Source of the DNA: Candidatus Nanopelagicus abundans
GTDB taxonomy: Bacteria > Actinomycetota > Actinomycetes > Nanopelagicales > Nanopelagicaceae
Length of the DNA stretch: 64,000 bases
Direction: 5' to 3'
NCBI RefSeq assembly: GCF_002288305.1
Contig: NZ_CP016779.1
Coordinates: 682,001 to 746,000, forward strand
Each line of letters opens with the position of its first letter. The stretch's first letter is position 1. A program made the translations under genes and the position numbers. Below are positions 9,992 to 17,336 of this stretch, in pieces. The notes under the pieces were generated by a model. The model saw only the letters and a list, made by a program, of their open reading frames with translations, made no database searches and was not told where the DNA came from.

Positions 9992-10106
9992 CCTAGATAT
10001 CTACTTAGGTCACCGCCACTTGACGGAGCTTTAGTTAATAACGCGCGGCACCGGGGAAGTGGCGCCGCGAATATTTAAAGTGGCGGTGGCCTAAATAGAT
10101 ATTTAG
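9992..10106 (-). repeat. Long imperfect palindrome between mraZ and rsmH
   Basis: The two outer arms (about 9992-10021 and 10077-10106) are inverted copies of about 29 bp with two mismatches and one G-U pair in the minus-strand RNA; each arm contains CACCGCCACTT or its complement. Inside is a second GC-rich hairpin (CGCGGCGCC paired with GGTGCCGCG) with an ACTTCCCC loop. No T-run follows, so it is not a standard intrinsic terminator. It begins a few bases after the mraZ stop. It could be a processing or attenuation structure or a MITE-like insertion; function is unknown. Confidence 0.75.
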
Positions 10107-10112
10107 TTGGAT

Positions 10113-10544
10113 TTAAAACAATCCAGGTAGTACCTCCTCTGAAACATCAGCAAAGGTTTTTTCTCGATCTGCTAGGTATTTACTCCATGCAGTTGCATCC
10201 CAAATTTCAAGGCGTGTATTCGCGCCAATCACCACACAATTTTTTTCTAAAGTTGCATAGCTACGAAGGCCAACTGGAATATTTATTCGACCTTGGTTAT
10301 CTGGCACCTCATCATGAGCGCCAGCAAACATCACTCTTAAATAATCCCGAGAATTTTTTTGAGTAACTGGTGCTTGTCGTAATCTTTCGGTTATTAATGC
10401 AAACTCAGCAGCAGGAAAAACATAAAGACAATTTTCTTGGCCTTTAGTTATTACTAAACCTTCTGCTAAATCTTCTCTAAATCTGGCAGGTAAAATTAAT
10501 CTGCCCTTTTCATCAAGTTTCGGCTCATGGGTGCCAAGGAACAT
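10113..10544 (-). CDS. mraZ: MraZ, transcriptional regulator of the dcw cluster
   Basis: AbrB-fold DNA-binding protein that binds repeats ahead of its own operon and controls dcw genes. The 143 residues begin [16 protein letters not shown] and contain two SpoVT/AbrB-like repeats with DEKGRL and DNQGRI signatures. A GTG one codon earlier is possible, but GGAGG lies 7 nt from the ATG, favouring the ATG. It is the first gene of the cluster, preceded by a repeat array (10583-10629) that fits MraZ operators. Confidence 0.95.
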   Translation of the reverse strand: MFLGTHEPKLDEKGRLILPARFREDLAEGLVITKGQENCLYVFPAAEFALITERLRQAPVTQKNSRDYLRVMFAGAHDEVPDNQGRINIPVGLRSYATLEKNCVVIGANTRLEIWDATAWSKYLADREKTFADVSEEVLPGLF

Positions 10545-10582
10545 CACTTGACCTCCCCACGCTTAAGTAATAGCTCAGGTCA

Positions 10583-10629
10583 CCACTTTACTCCCTTTTT
10601 CTCCACTTTCAACCCTATGCGCCCACTTT
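10583..10629 (-). promoter_or_regulatory. Putative MraZ operator array, three AAAGTGG boxes
   Basis: Read on the minus strand, AAAGTGG occurs three times at exactly 20-bp spacing (10623-10629, 10603-10609, 10583-10589), 39-85 bp ahead of the mraZ ATG. Degenerate G-rich boxes (CATAGGG, AAAAGGG) sit at the half-steps, so the array has a 10-bp helical repeat. MraZ sites described for Mollicutes have an AAAGTG(T/G) consensus with 3-nt spacers, and those of E. coli are TGGG repeats on a 10-bp pitch; the match in sequence and period supports autoregulation here. Binding itself is inferred. Confidence 0.7.
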
Positions 10630-10693
10630 CCTACCCAACCCCTCCCTCATGGAAGTACCTGTGGGAAATCGGCCTATTGGGGGCATTTGGGCA

Positions 10694-10719
10694 TAAAAAA
10701 ACCACCCATGCGGGTGGTT
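10694..10719 (-). terminator. Intrinsic terminator after the DUF3040 gene
   Basis: On the minus strand the hairpin AACCACCC-GCAT-GGGTGGTT is followed by a run of six or seven T. It lies 20 bp beyond the stop of the DUF3040 gene and insulates the mraZ promoter region. Confidence 0.85.
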
Positions 10720-10738
10720 ACCTTGGTCAGTTTAGATA

Positions 10739-11083
10739 CTAATTATCGTTATTTCGCCGATCCCATCGCTGCTCCAGGTTATTCCCCCAGCCTGGCTTCT
10801 TTACCCGCACAGGGGTAGAGCTGACCTTGATATTGGTAATAATTAATATCAGCCCAGTTAAGGAGATTAAAAAGGCAATTACCCCAACTACGGTTGCCTT
10901 AGCAATTAACCCGCTAATTAAAACCAAAAGCCCAACAACTAAAATACTTAATCCTAGAAGTGCTCTAGAGCCTTGGCGGGTGCGGGCCTTACCCGTAAGG
11001 GTTGAAAGTAACCGTGGATCCTCCTGCTCAAGGGCAGCCTCCATCTCGGCCAAAAGCTTGCGCTCATTATCTGAAAGTGCCAT
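10739..11083 (-). CDS. DUF3040 family membrane protein
   Basis: Actinobacteria-specific small membrane protein of unknown function that commonly lies near mraZ. The N-terminus MALSDNERKLLAEMEAALEQ is the DUF3040 signature. Two hydrophobic helices follow at about residues 43-61 and 65-83, then a basic, Asn-rich tail ending NNDN. I start at the internal ATG (MALSDNE); six further codons upstream are open but fall outside the conserved start. It has its own terminator and is transcribed away from dinB's end on the same strand. Confidence 0.85.
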   Translation of the reverse strand: MALSDNERKLLAEMEAALEQEDPRLLSTLTGKARTRQGSRALLGLSILVVGLLVLISGLIAKATVVGVIAFLISLTGLILIITNIKVSSTPVRVKKPGWGNNLEQRWDRRNNDN

Positions 11084-11119
11084 ATTCGCAATATAGAGCA
11101 ATTAGTAAAATTTTAAAAC

Positions 11120-12310
11120 TCAACCACTGTTATCTTCATCATCCTCGCTCACCAACCGGGCTGGCCTAAGGCTAGAGCGCCCAAATTTTTCCTTAACCAG
11201 GTCAACTGCCCTATCTACCTGCCGCCAACCACTATCGCGTTGGCCTAAAACCATCTGCTGCAGATCTTCATTTTCTACCAATGAATCCAACCCAACTCCG
11301 ACTAGCCTAATTAGAGCCCGATCTAAATTAAGGGCTAAGTAAAGAGCTTTGACCACCTCAAAAATTTCTTGCGTACCAGTAGTTGGCAGATCTAAAGTCT
11401 TTGATCTTGTAATAGTTTTAAAATCAGCAAATCTAACTTTAATTGTAATTGTATTAGCGGCTAAATTTTTCTCTCGCATCCGTTCAGCAACTTTTTCAGT
11501 TAGGCGTAAATACTCTTTTAGTATCTCTTCTTGTTTATCAATATCAAAGCTAAAGGTTTCAGATGCGCTGATACTTTTTTCTATATGCTCAGTTATAACA
11601 TCTCGATAATCTCTACCCCACGCAAGTTCATATAATGAAGCACCACTTGCTTGGCCCAATATTTTTATTAGAGTATTTCGAGGCGTATTGGCAATATCAG
11701 CAACAGTAAATAAGCCCATCTTTGCTAGCTGCTCATTTGTCTTTGCACCTACTCCCCAAATTTGTGATGCTGCTAGTGGGTGTAAAAAATCAAGCATTTT
11801 CGCTGGATCAATCTCAAGTACGCCATTTGGTTTGCAGGCAGCAGAGGCAATCTTTGCAATAAATTTGTTGTGGGCAATTCCAACTGAGCAGGTAATCCCC
11901 TGCTCTTTTTCCACTCGCTTTCTAATTAGATCTGCGATATCTCTACCGCTTCCAAGTAAACGCTTAGCTCCTGTTACATCTAAAAATGCTTCATCTAGTG
12001 AAATTGGCTCCACATAAGGTGTGACATCATTAAATATCTGCATAACTTCTTTTGAGACAGCTGAATACTTTTCAAGATCAGGTGTAATAAACACAGCATG
12101 TGGAGCTAAAGTTTTTGCGCGAAAAATCGGCATCGCAGAATGAATTCCATATTTCCTTGCTTCATAATTTGCTGCCGAGACAACGCCTCTAATTCCGGCT
12201 CCGACAACAACTGGCTTACCTTTTAATTTTGGATTATCTCTTTCCTCAACAGATGCATAAAAAGCATCCATATCAACATGCAAGATAGTGGCGATATTTT
12301 CACTAGACAC
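11120..12310 (-). CDS. dinB: DNA polymerase IV (Y-family, DinB)
   Basis: Error-prone translesion polymerase. The catalytic carboxylates are visible in LHVDMDAFYASVEERDNP (residues about 10-27) and in PISLDEAFLDVTGA (about 100-113). The HhH segment, little-finger domain and full 396-residue length are normal. No LexA/SOS box of the actinobacterial GAAC-N4-GTTC type is visible in the short upstream gap, so damage induction is not supported by sequence. Confidence 0.92.
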   Translation of the reverse strand: MSSENIATILHVDMDAFYASVEERDNPKLKGKPVVVGAGIRGVVSAANYEARKYGIHSAMPIFRAKTLAPHAVFITPDLEKYSAVSKEVMQIFNDVTPYVEPISLDEAFLDVTGAKRLLGSGRDIADLIRKRVEKEQGITCSVGIAHNKFIAKIASAACKPNGVLEIDPAKMLDFLHPLAASQIWGVGAKTNEQLAKMGLFTVADIANTPRNTLIKILGQASGASLYELAWGRDYRDVITEHIEKSISASETFSFDIDKQEEILKEYLRLTEKVAERMREKNLAANTITIKVRFADFKTITRSKTLDLPTTGTQEIFEVVKALYLALNLDRALIRLVGVGLDSLVENEDLQQMVLGQRDSGWRQVDRAVDLVKEKFGRSSLRPARLVSEDDEDNSG

Positions 12311-12395
12311 ACCCCAAGATTAGTTTATCTACCTGACAGTAGGGCTTAACCTCTATCAAATGGCCAAATTAGGCTAAACGAAGTTATGGAGAAAA

Positions 12396-12818
12396 ATGTC
12401 AGTTACTGAAATCGCATTAATCGTAGGTCGAGTGCTATTTGCTCTACTTTTCGTTAGCTCTGGTATTAATCACTTTACACAAAACTCTGCAATGACTGGC
12501 TATGCCAAGTATAAGAAAATTCCAATGGCAAAGATATCTGTTTACGTAAGCGGCTTGATGCTTGTTCTAGGCGGCATCTATATTGCACTGGGCTTCTATG
12601 CTGACTTAGGTGCACTTTTAATTGCAATCTTCTTGATTCCAACTGCATTTTTAATGCATGCTTTCTGGAAAGAAAGTGATGCAGCAGCTAAGTCAAATGA
12701 GAGAATTGCTTTTTTCAAGGATCTCTCCCTCGCTGGTGCTGCTTTGATTATCTTCGCTCTCCTTCGCGGTGGAGCAGATTTTGGAAGCAATGTAGGAACA
12801 CTGCTTTTCTTTAGCTAA
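12396..12818 (+). CDS. DoxX family membrane protein
   Basis: Four-helix membrane protein of 140 residues. The start LIVGRVLFALLFVSSGINHF matches the DoxX family, whose better-studied members take part in sulfur or thiol-linked redox processes; the specific role is unknown. A GGAG ribosome site lies 5 nt ahead of the ATG. It is transcribed divergently from dinB and followed by a strong terminator, so it is probably monocistronic. Confidence 0.8.
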   Translation: MSVTEIALIVGRVLFALLFVSSGINHFTQNSAMTGYAKYKKIPMAKISVYVSGLMLVLGGIYIALGFYADLGALLIAIFLIPTAFLMHAFWKESDAAAKSNERIAFFKDLSLAGAALIIFALLRGGADFGSNVGTLLFFS

Positions 12819-12826
12819 TTAGTAAG

Positions 12827-12866
12827 AAAACCACCCATTAGAATTTTTAGTAGTGGGTGGTTTTTT
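12827..12866 (+). terminator. Intrinsic terminator after doxX
   Basis: AAAACCACCCA pairs with TGGGTGGTTTT across a 16-nt loop and runs into six T. The stem sequence CCACCC/GGGTGG is the same one used in the terminator at 10.7 kb on the other strand. Confidence 0.85.
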
Positions 12867-12903
12867 CTTCCCAAAAAGTAATTATCTGTGAAAGTATCTA
12901 CAC

Positions 12904-13659
12904 ATGAGCGCCACCTTAATATTCACCGCCATCGCATCTGGTGCATTTATAGGCGCAGTCTTGGGATTAATTGGAGCAGGTGGGGCGATGGTCTCAGTTC
13001 CAATCCTGCTCTACCTATTTGATTTCTCACCTCTTCATGCCACAACTGCAGCGCTAGCAGTTGTTTTTCTAGCAGCGCTAGCTGGAGTTGGTCCAAAGTT
13101 TAAAAGTAAAGATGTATTGATAAAAGAAGCTGTAACAATTTGGGCACTTGGCCTTGTTACAAATATTGGTCTAGGTTTGATAGTTACTAAAATACCTGAC
13201 CTAGTAATTCTTATCGGATTTTCATTAGTGTTAATAGGAGCTGGCTACTCAATGCTTCGCGCTCCAATTAGTGTTAGGCCAGAAAAGAAGATGCCTATTT
13301 GGGCTTTAATACTTCTATCACTTCTAATTGGTTGCCTGACTGGATTATTTGGTATCGGCGGTGGTTTTCTAGCAATTCCGGTTTTAGTACTTTTCTTCCA
13401 TACGCCTCAAAATAAAGCAGCTGGAACATCACTTCTAATCATTGCCTTAAATTGCTTAACCGCTTTATTAGCAAAGTATGCAATTTGGAGTGAGATTAAC
13501 TGGCGCTATCCGCTGATAATTGCAATCTGTGCGCTCATAATCGCTTGGGTATCTTCACGCCTTGCCCCTAAAGCACCAACTGTTCATCTAAAACGAGGCT
13601 TTGCATTTTTATTATTCGCAATAGCAGCCTTTACTATTATCAAAGAGTTATTTATTTAA
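12904..13659 (+). CDS. TauE/SafE family membrane exporter
   Basis: Eight-helix TauE/SafE (DUF81) transporter of 251 residues. The two family repeats are visible: GAVLGLIGAGGAMVSVPIL near residue 20 and GCLTGLFGIGGGFLAIPVLV near 145. Family members export sulfite, sulfoacetate or other organosulfur anions; the substrate here is not determinable. The stop is 9 bp ahead of an aquaporin gene which in turn overlaps arsC, so the three look like one transcription unit, perhaps for metalloid or oxyanion efflux. Confidence 0.85.
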   Translation: MSATLIFTAIASGAFIGAVLGLIGAGGAMVSVPILLYLFDFSPLHATTAALAVVFLAALAGVGPKFKSKDVLIKEAVTIWALGLVTNIGLGLIVTKIPDLVILIGFSLVLIGAGYSMLRAPISVRPEKKMPIWALILLSLLIGCLTGLFGIGGGFLAIPVLVLFFHTPQNKAAGTSLLIIALNCLTALLAKYAIWSEINWRYPLIIAICALIIAWVSSRLAPKAPTVHLKRGFAFLLFAIAAFTIIKELFI

Positions 13660-13668
13660 GGGGGATTT

Positions 13669-14334
13669 ATGAAGACACAACGGGCAATTGGTATGGAATT
13701 TGTTGGAAGTTTAATACTGGCATTAGCGATAGTTGGCTCAGGGCAGATGGCAACAAATCTGACCACAGACTCTGGCCTTAGATTATTTATAAATGCGTTG
13801 GCAACTGGAATTGGCCTGGCATTTGTAATCCGATTAGGTGTTAAAACTAGCGGATCTCACTTTAATCCAGCAGTAACTTTAATCATGCTGTCTCTGAAAA
13901 GAATTAAACCTAAGCTCTCACTTGGCTACATACTTGCCCAAATTACTGGTGGAATAACGGGAGTGGCGATTGCAAACTTTATTTTTGATCAATCAGCCCT
14001 AGCCCAGTCAGCTACATTGCGAAGTGGTTCAAACCTATTTGTTTCAGAGGTGCTGGCTACAGCAGGCTTGGTTTGGATAATTTTAAGATTTCCTAAGCGT
14101 GATGATTTAATCGCTATATATGCCCCACTATGGATATTTGGTGGGATTCTTTTCACTTCAAGTACTGCATTTGCAAATCCAGCAATTACTATCGCTCGTT
14201 CCTTTACAACATCAATAACTGGAATTGCTAACGAATCTGTTTTAGCTTTTATCACCGCCCAACTTATTGGTGCTGTGATTGGACTAGCAGCTGCGCTGTA
14301 TATTACAAATCCAAAACTTGAGGCAAATGAATAA
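13669..14334 (+). CDS. Aquaporin (MIP family), AqpS-like by context
   Basis: MIP-family channel of 221 residues with six predicted helices and both half-helix NPA motifs: SHFNPAVTL near residue 67 and FANPAITIARSFT near 170, the latter with the selectivity-filter arginine. It follows a TauE gene by 9 bp with a GGGGGA ribosome site. It overlaps an arsenate reductase by 8 bp. In Sinorhizobium meliloti an aquaglyceroporin (AqpS) replaces the arsenite pump in an ars operon; the pairing here suggests the same role, but transport of water or other small solutes cannot be excluded. Confidence 0.88.
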   Translation: MKTQRAIGMEFVGSLILALAIVGSGQMATNLTTDSGLRLFINALATGIGLAFVIRLGVKTSGSHFNPAVTLIMLSLKRIKPKLSLGYILAQITGGITGVAIANFIFDQSALAQSATLRSGSNLFVSEVLATAGLVWIILRFPKRDDLIAIYAPLWIFGGILFTSSTAFANPAITIARSFTTSITGIANESVLAFITAQLIGAVIGLAAALYITNPKLEANE

Positions 14335-14731
14335 ACCTTCAGTTCTTTTTGTCTGCGTGCATAATGCTGGCAGATCACAAATGGCGGCTGCATTCTTAAC
14401 ACATCTGACTCTAGGTAAGGTTGAAGTTAGATCAGCTGGCTCTGCTCCTGCTGACTCAATTAATCCTGCGGTAGTTGAGGCATTAAAAGAGGTTGGCATA
14501 GATATCTCAAATGAAATACCAAAAGTTCTTACAACCTCCGCAGTTGAACAATCAGATGTTGTGATAACCATGGGATGTGGGGATGCTTGTCCATTTTTTC
14601 CTGGTAAGCGATATTTAGATTGGGTACTACCTGATCCTGCTGGGCAAGGTGTGGCAGATGTTAGACCAATTCGAGACCAAATAAAAAAACTAGTTGAGGA
14701 ATTAATTCCTACTTTATTTGAATCTAATTAA
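14327..14731 (+). CDS. arsC: Arsenate reductase, low-MW protein tyrosine phosphatase fold
   Basis: Reduces arsenate to arsenite, or acts as a low-MW phosphatase. The P-loop VLFVCVHNAGRSQMA (residues about 5-19) carries the catalytic CX5R signature. The MGCGDACPFFPGKRY segment with two more cysteines and the DPAGQ motif fit ArsC rather than a plain phosphatase. The ATG at 14327 overlaps the aquaporin stop and has GAGG just upstream; an in-frame TTG at 14318 is less likely. Thioredoxin versus mycothiol as reductant cannot be decided here. No arsR, arsB or acr3 is adjacent. Confidence 0.85.
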   Translation: MNKPSVLFVCVHNAGRSQMAAAFLTHLTLGKVEVRSAGSAPADSINPAVVEALKEVGIDISNEIPKVLTTSAVEQSDVVITMGCGDACPFFPGKRYLDWVLPDPAGQGVADVRPIRDQIKKLVEELIPTLFESN

Positions 14732-15038
14732 CAGTACCTCTACCTGACTCTATCCACTCCATAATTCCACCTGTTAAGTTGTAAACATTAGTTACACCAA
14801 TTTGATCCAATACTTCAGATGCGAGTACTGATCTCTTACCGGACCTACAGTAAACTGCATAACTTTTTGACTTATCCAGCGCACTCACATCAGCGGTGAA
14901 ATAATCACCTTGAACATCAATATTAATCGCCTCTTGGATATGACTTTGGCTAAATTCATCAAAGGTTCGAACATCAAGTAGGACAACATCTTTTTCCGTT
15001 ATTTTTTCCGCAAAAGTTGATGCATCTAGATTTATCAT
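14724..15038 (-). CDS. Single-domain rhodanese-like protein
   Basis: Sulfurtransferase fold of 104 residues. The active-site loop reads YCRSGKRS near residue 64 with the nucleophilic cysteine, and VLLDVRTFDEFSQSHI near 18 is the usual N-terminal motif. It is convergent with arsC and the two coding regions overlap by 8 bp. A role in sulfane-sulfur trafficking or as a partner of the neighbouring thiol-dependent ArsC is possible but unproven. Confidence 0.85.
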   Translation of the reverse strand: MINLDASTFAEKITEKDVVLLDVRTFDEFSQSHIQEAINIDVQGDYFTADVSALDKSKSYAVYCRSGKRSVLASEVLDQIGVTNVYNLTGGIMEWIESGRGTVN

Positions 15039-15058
15039 TAGAAGGTAATCTTATCGTT

Positions 15059-15847
15059 ATGAAACTTGCAATAGAGTCCTTCGGAACGGGTGAGCCATTA
15101 GTGCTCATTCACGGTATGGGTTCTGCAGCCACAGCATGGAAGCCAATAATTGGTGATCTAAAGAATAAATTTAAGGTTGTTACCGTTGATTTACCAGGCC
15201 ACGGCAGGACAGCTTTTTCGCCGGTTCAGCCGATGGATCCAACCTCACTAGCGCAACTTGTTATGAAGAATTTAAATAGTTTAGGAATAGATAAATTTCA
15301 TCTAGTTGGTAATTCACTTGGTGGTTGGATTTGCCTTGAGATAGCAGCAAGTAATCCAGAAATTGTTAAAAGCATCACCGCACTTGCCCCAGCTGGATTA
15401 TGGCTAACACCTTTCACATCAAGATATCCAGGTGAGGTGGCACTTCGCTTTATGGCAAGTGGAGTAGAAAAGGTTGCACCATCTGCCTTAAATTATACTT
15501 GGGCAAAAAAAATGGGATTTGAAACAGTCTCACCTCGTTGGCGCGAGTTAAGTTATGAACTCTGCCTTGATGCTACAACTGCGATGGCAAATTCAACTGG
15601 ATACTTTCCAGCCTGGGATGCACTCCTTGGAAAAAGATTTGATAAACAAATTACAACTTCGATTCCGATTACAATAATTTTTGGCGATAGTGATCACACA
15701 CTTCCCCAAAAAACCTGTCAAGAACGATCATTAGCTCCTACTCATGCAAAGTGGGTTGTGTTACCACAAACCGGTCATGTGCCTATGTGGGATAGCCCAA
15801 ATGAGGTTTTATCTGAAATTATGGCAACTACTGGAGTAAGCAAATGA
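15059..15847 (+). CDS. Alpha/beta hydrolase coupled to the carotenoid genes
   Basis: Alpha/beta-fold hydrolase of 262 residues. The oxyanion segment LIHGMGSAATAW, the nucleophile elbow LVGNSLGGW (serine near residue 85), an acid in IFGDSDHTLP and a C-terminal histidine in QTGHVPMWD form a complete triad. I start at ATG 15059 (MKLAIESFG) because upstream codons overlap the divergent rhodanese gene. Its stop overlaps the crtA-like gene as ATGA, making it the first gene of the carotenoid tailoring operon. The substrate is unknown; an esterase or transferase acting on carotenoid glycosides is one possibility. Confidence 0.85.
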   Translation: MKLAIESFGTGEPLVLIHGMGSAATAWKPIIGDLKNKFKVVTVDLPGHGRTAFSPVQPMDPTSLAQLVMKNLNSLGIDKFHLVGNSLGGWICLEIAASNPEIVKSITALAPAGLWLTPFTSRYPGEVALRFMASGVEKVAPSALNYTWAKKMGFETVSPRWRELSYELCLDATTAMANSTGYFPAWDALLGKRFDKQITTSIPITIIFGDSDHTLPQKTCQERSLAPTHAKWVVLPQTGHVPMWDSPNEVLSEIMATTGVSK

Positions 15848-16506
15848 TCACTGTTATATATTTTTGGCAGATTAAAAAAGTATTACTACCAGTTGCAATA
15901 CTTTTCATGGCTATTCATAAATTTGTAATTAAGAGATTACCTGGTGTTTCATTTGTAAAACTACTAGGAACTGGAAAAGGTGAGAGTTTTACACCAAAGG
16001 ACGCTGACCCATATCGCTGGGGTGCTTTAGTTACAATCCAAAAAGATAACTTAGATAATCTAGATAAATCTAAAGTAATAAGAGGTTGGCAAAGAATCGC
16101 AAAAAAAGAGTATCGAGCAATTTTAAAACCTATCTCTGTGCATGGCTTATGGTCGGGTAAACAACCATTTGAGGTTGAAAAATTTGATTGGAATGGAAAA
16201 ATTGCCGCGATCACGCGAGCACGGATTGTTTGGCGAAAAAACTTAATTTTTTGGCGAGCTGTGCCGCCAGTAACAATTAGTCTGCATCAATCCCCTGGCT
16301 TAATAAATGCAATTGGAATTGGAGAAGCACCTATCGGGCTACAGGGGACATTTTCTTTGTGGGAAAGCGCTGCTCAGCTGAGAGATTTTGCCTATAAGGG
16401 TCAGGCTCACACCCAGGCAATAAAAGCGACGGAAGAGAATAAGTGGTACTCAGAGGAGCTATTTTCTCGATTTGCAGTTGTGCAAGAGCGAGGCGGGCTT
16501 AAGTAA
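15844..16506 (+). CDS. crtA: CrtA-like carotenoid (spheroidene-type) monooxygenase
   Basis: In purple bacteria CrtA introduces a keto group at C-2 of acyclic carotenoid ends. This 220-residue protein has features I associate with the CrtA family: an N-terminal hydrophobic stretch, the TRARIVWRKNLIFWRAVPP segment, a GIGEAPIGLQGTFSLWES motif, an FAY..QAH pair and the closing WYSEELFSRFAV motif. It overlaps the hydrolase gene by 4 bp and is followed 17 bp later by cruF. In this context the likely substrate is the acyclic end of a gamma-carotene-type compound. The exact carbon attacked is not predictable. Confidence 0.65.
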   Translation: MITVIYFWQIKKVLLPVAILFMAIHKFVIKRLPGVSFVKLLGTGKGESFTPKDADPYRWGALVTIQKDNLDNLDKSKVIRGWQRIAKKEYRAILKPISVHGLWSGKQPFEVEKFDWNGKIAAITRARIVWRKNLIFWRAVPPVTISLHQSPGLINAIGIGEAPIGLQGTFSLWESAAQLRDFAYKGQAHTQAIKATEENKWYSEELFSRFAVVQERGGLK

Positions 16507-16523
16507 TACGGCACAATTACCCC

Positions 16524-17336
16524 ATGTCGTTGCGCCAGTTTTATCCAAAACGAAATAGTCGTCACCAAGTTTCATCATGGAAAATGGCAATACTCTATAT
16601 AACAATTGCAATTGCTATTTTACTTCAAATTTCTTATCCATTAATTGACGGTGAATCCCTAAGAATTGTCACAATTGCAACTGTCTACTGGGCTGCCGCT
16701 GCGATGTGCATACACGCTGTACTCGCATATGGAATTAAATACGCATCAATTTTTGTATCTACAACATTTGCATATGCATTAATTGTTGAGCAGATTGGCA
16801 GTAAAACAGGGTGGCCGTTTGGAAATTATGAATACTCTGGCACTTTAGGTTATCAAATATATGGAGTACCACTAGTGGTTCCATTCGCATGGGTAATGAT
16901 CGCTCACCCATTACTGATTGCTGCCCGAAAGATAACTAAAAATTGGGTATTTCTTTATGGCGGCTTAGCGATGATGGCTTGGGACCTATTTCTAGATCCA
17001 CAAATGGTTGCATCTGAAAGATGGCAATGGGATTTTTCTGGCTCACATGTACCATTCCAACCGGAAATCCCACTATCAAATATGTTTGGGTGGCTTCTAA
17101 CTGGCATGGGTTTGATGGCAATTTTAAATAAGTTTTTACAAGTAGATCGACGAAAGACTAAAACCTCTACCTTAGTGCCAGATTTATTTCTTTTTTGGAC
17201 TTTATTTTCTGGAATAGTTGGAAATATTTTCTTTTTTGATAGACCAGGAGTTGCGCTATTTGGTGGTGTGGTATTTGGATTAGTTCTAATTCCTTATGTG
17301 TTTGTTTTACGTTTTGGTCCACCAGCTAACGATTAA
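16524..17336 (+). CDS. cruF: CruF-like carotenoid 1',2'-hydratase (DUF422)
   Basis: Membrane hydratase that adds water across the terminal 1',2' double bond of acyclic carotenoid ends (gamma-carotene, bisanhydrobacterioruberin). The 270 residues form seven or so hydrophobic segments. The family motifs are GWPFGNYEYSGTLGYQ near residue 94, VPFAWVMIAHP near 115 and the AWDLFLDPQMVASERWQW segment near 152. No good ribosome site precedes the ATG. The gene ends TAATG, overlapping the glycosyltransferase that follows, which mirrors the cyanobacterial CruF/CruG pairing. Confidence 0.8.
   Translation: MSLRQFYPKRNSRHQVSSWKMAILYITIAIAILLQISYPLIDGESLRIVTIATVYWAAAAMCIHAVLAYGIKYASIFVSTTFAYALIVEQIGSKTGWPFGNYEYSGTLGYQIYGVPLVVPFAWVMIAHPLLIAARKITKNWVFLYGGLAMMAWDLFLDPQMVASERWQWDFSGSHVPFQPEIPLSNMFGWLLTGMGLMAILNKFLQVDRRKTKTSTLVPDLFLFWTLFSGIVGNIFFFDRPGVALFGGVVFGLVLIPYVFVLRFGPPAND

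Noticed and set aside
9992-10106. Insertion sequence between mraZ and rsmH
   Set aside because: The palindrome contains no reading frame of useful length and no clear target duplication flanks it, so I report it only as a repeat or RNA structure.
12311-12395. SOS/LexA box controlling dinB
   Set aside because: No GAAC-N4-GTTC type palindrome is present between dinB and doxX.
13989-14571. Minus-strand reading frames of 95-137 codons opposite the aquaporin and arsC genes
   Set aside because: They are shadows of genes with clear NPA and CX5R motifs on the plus strand.
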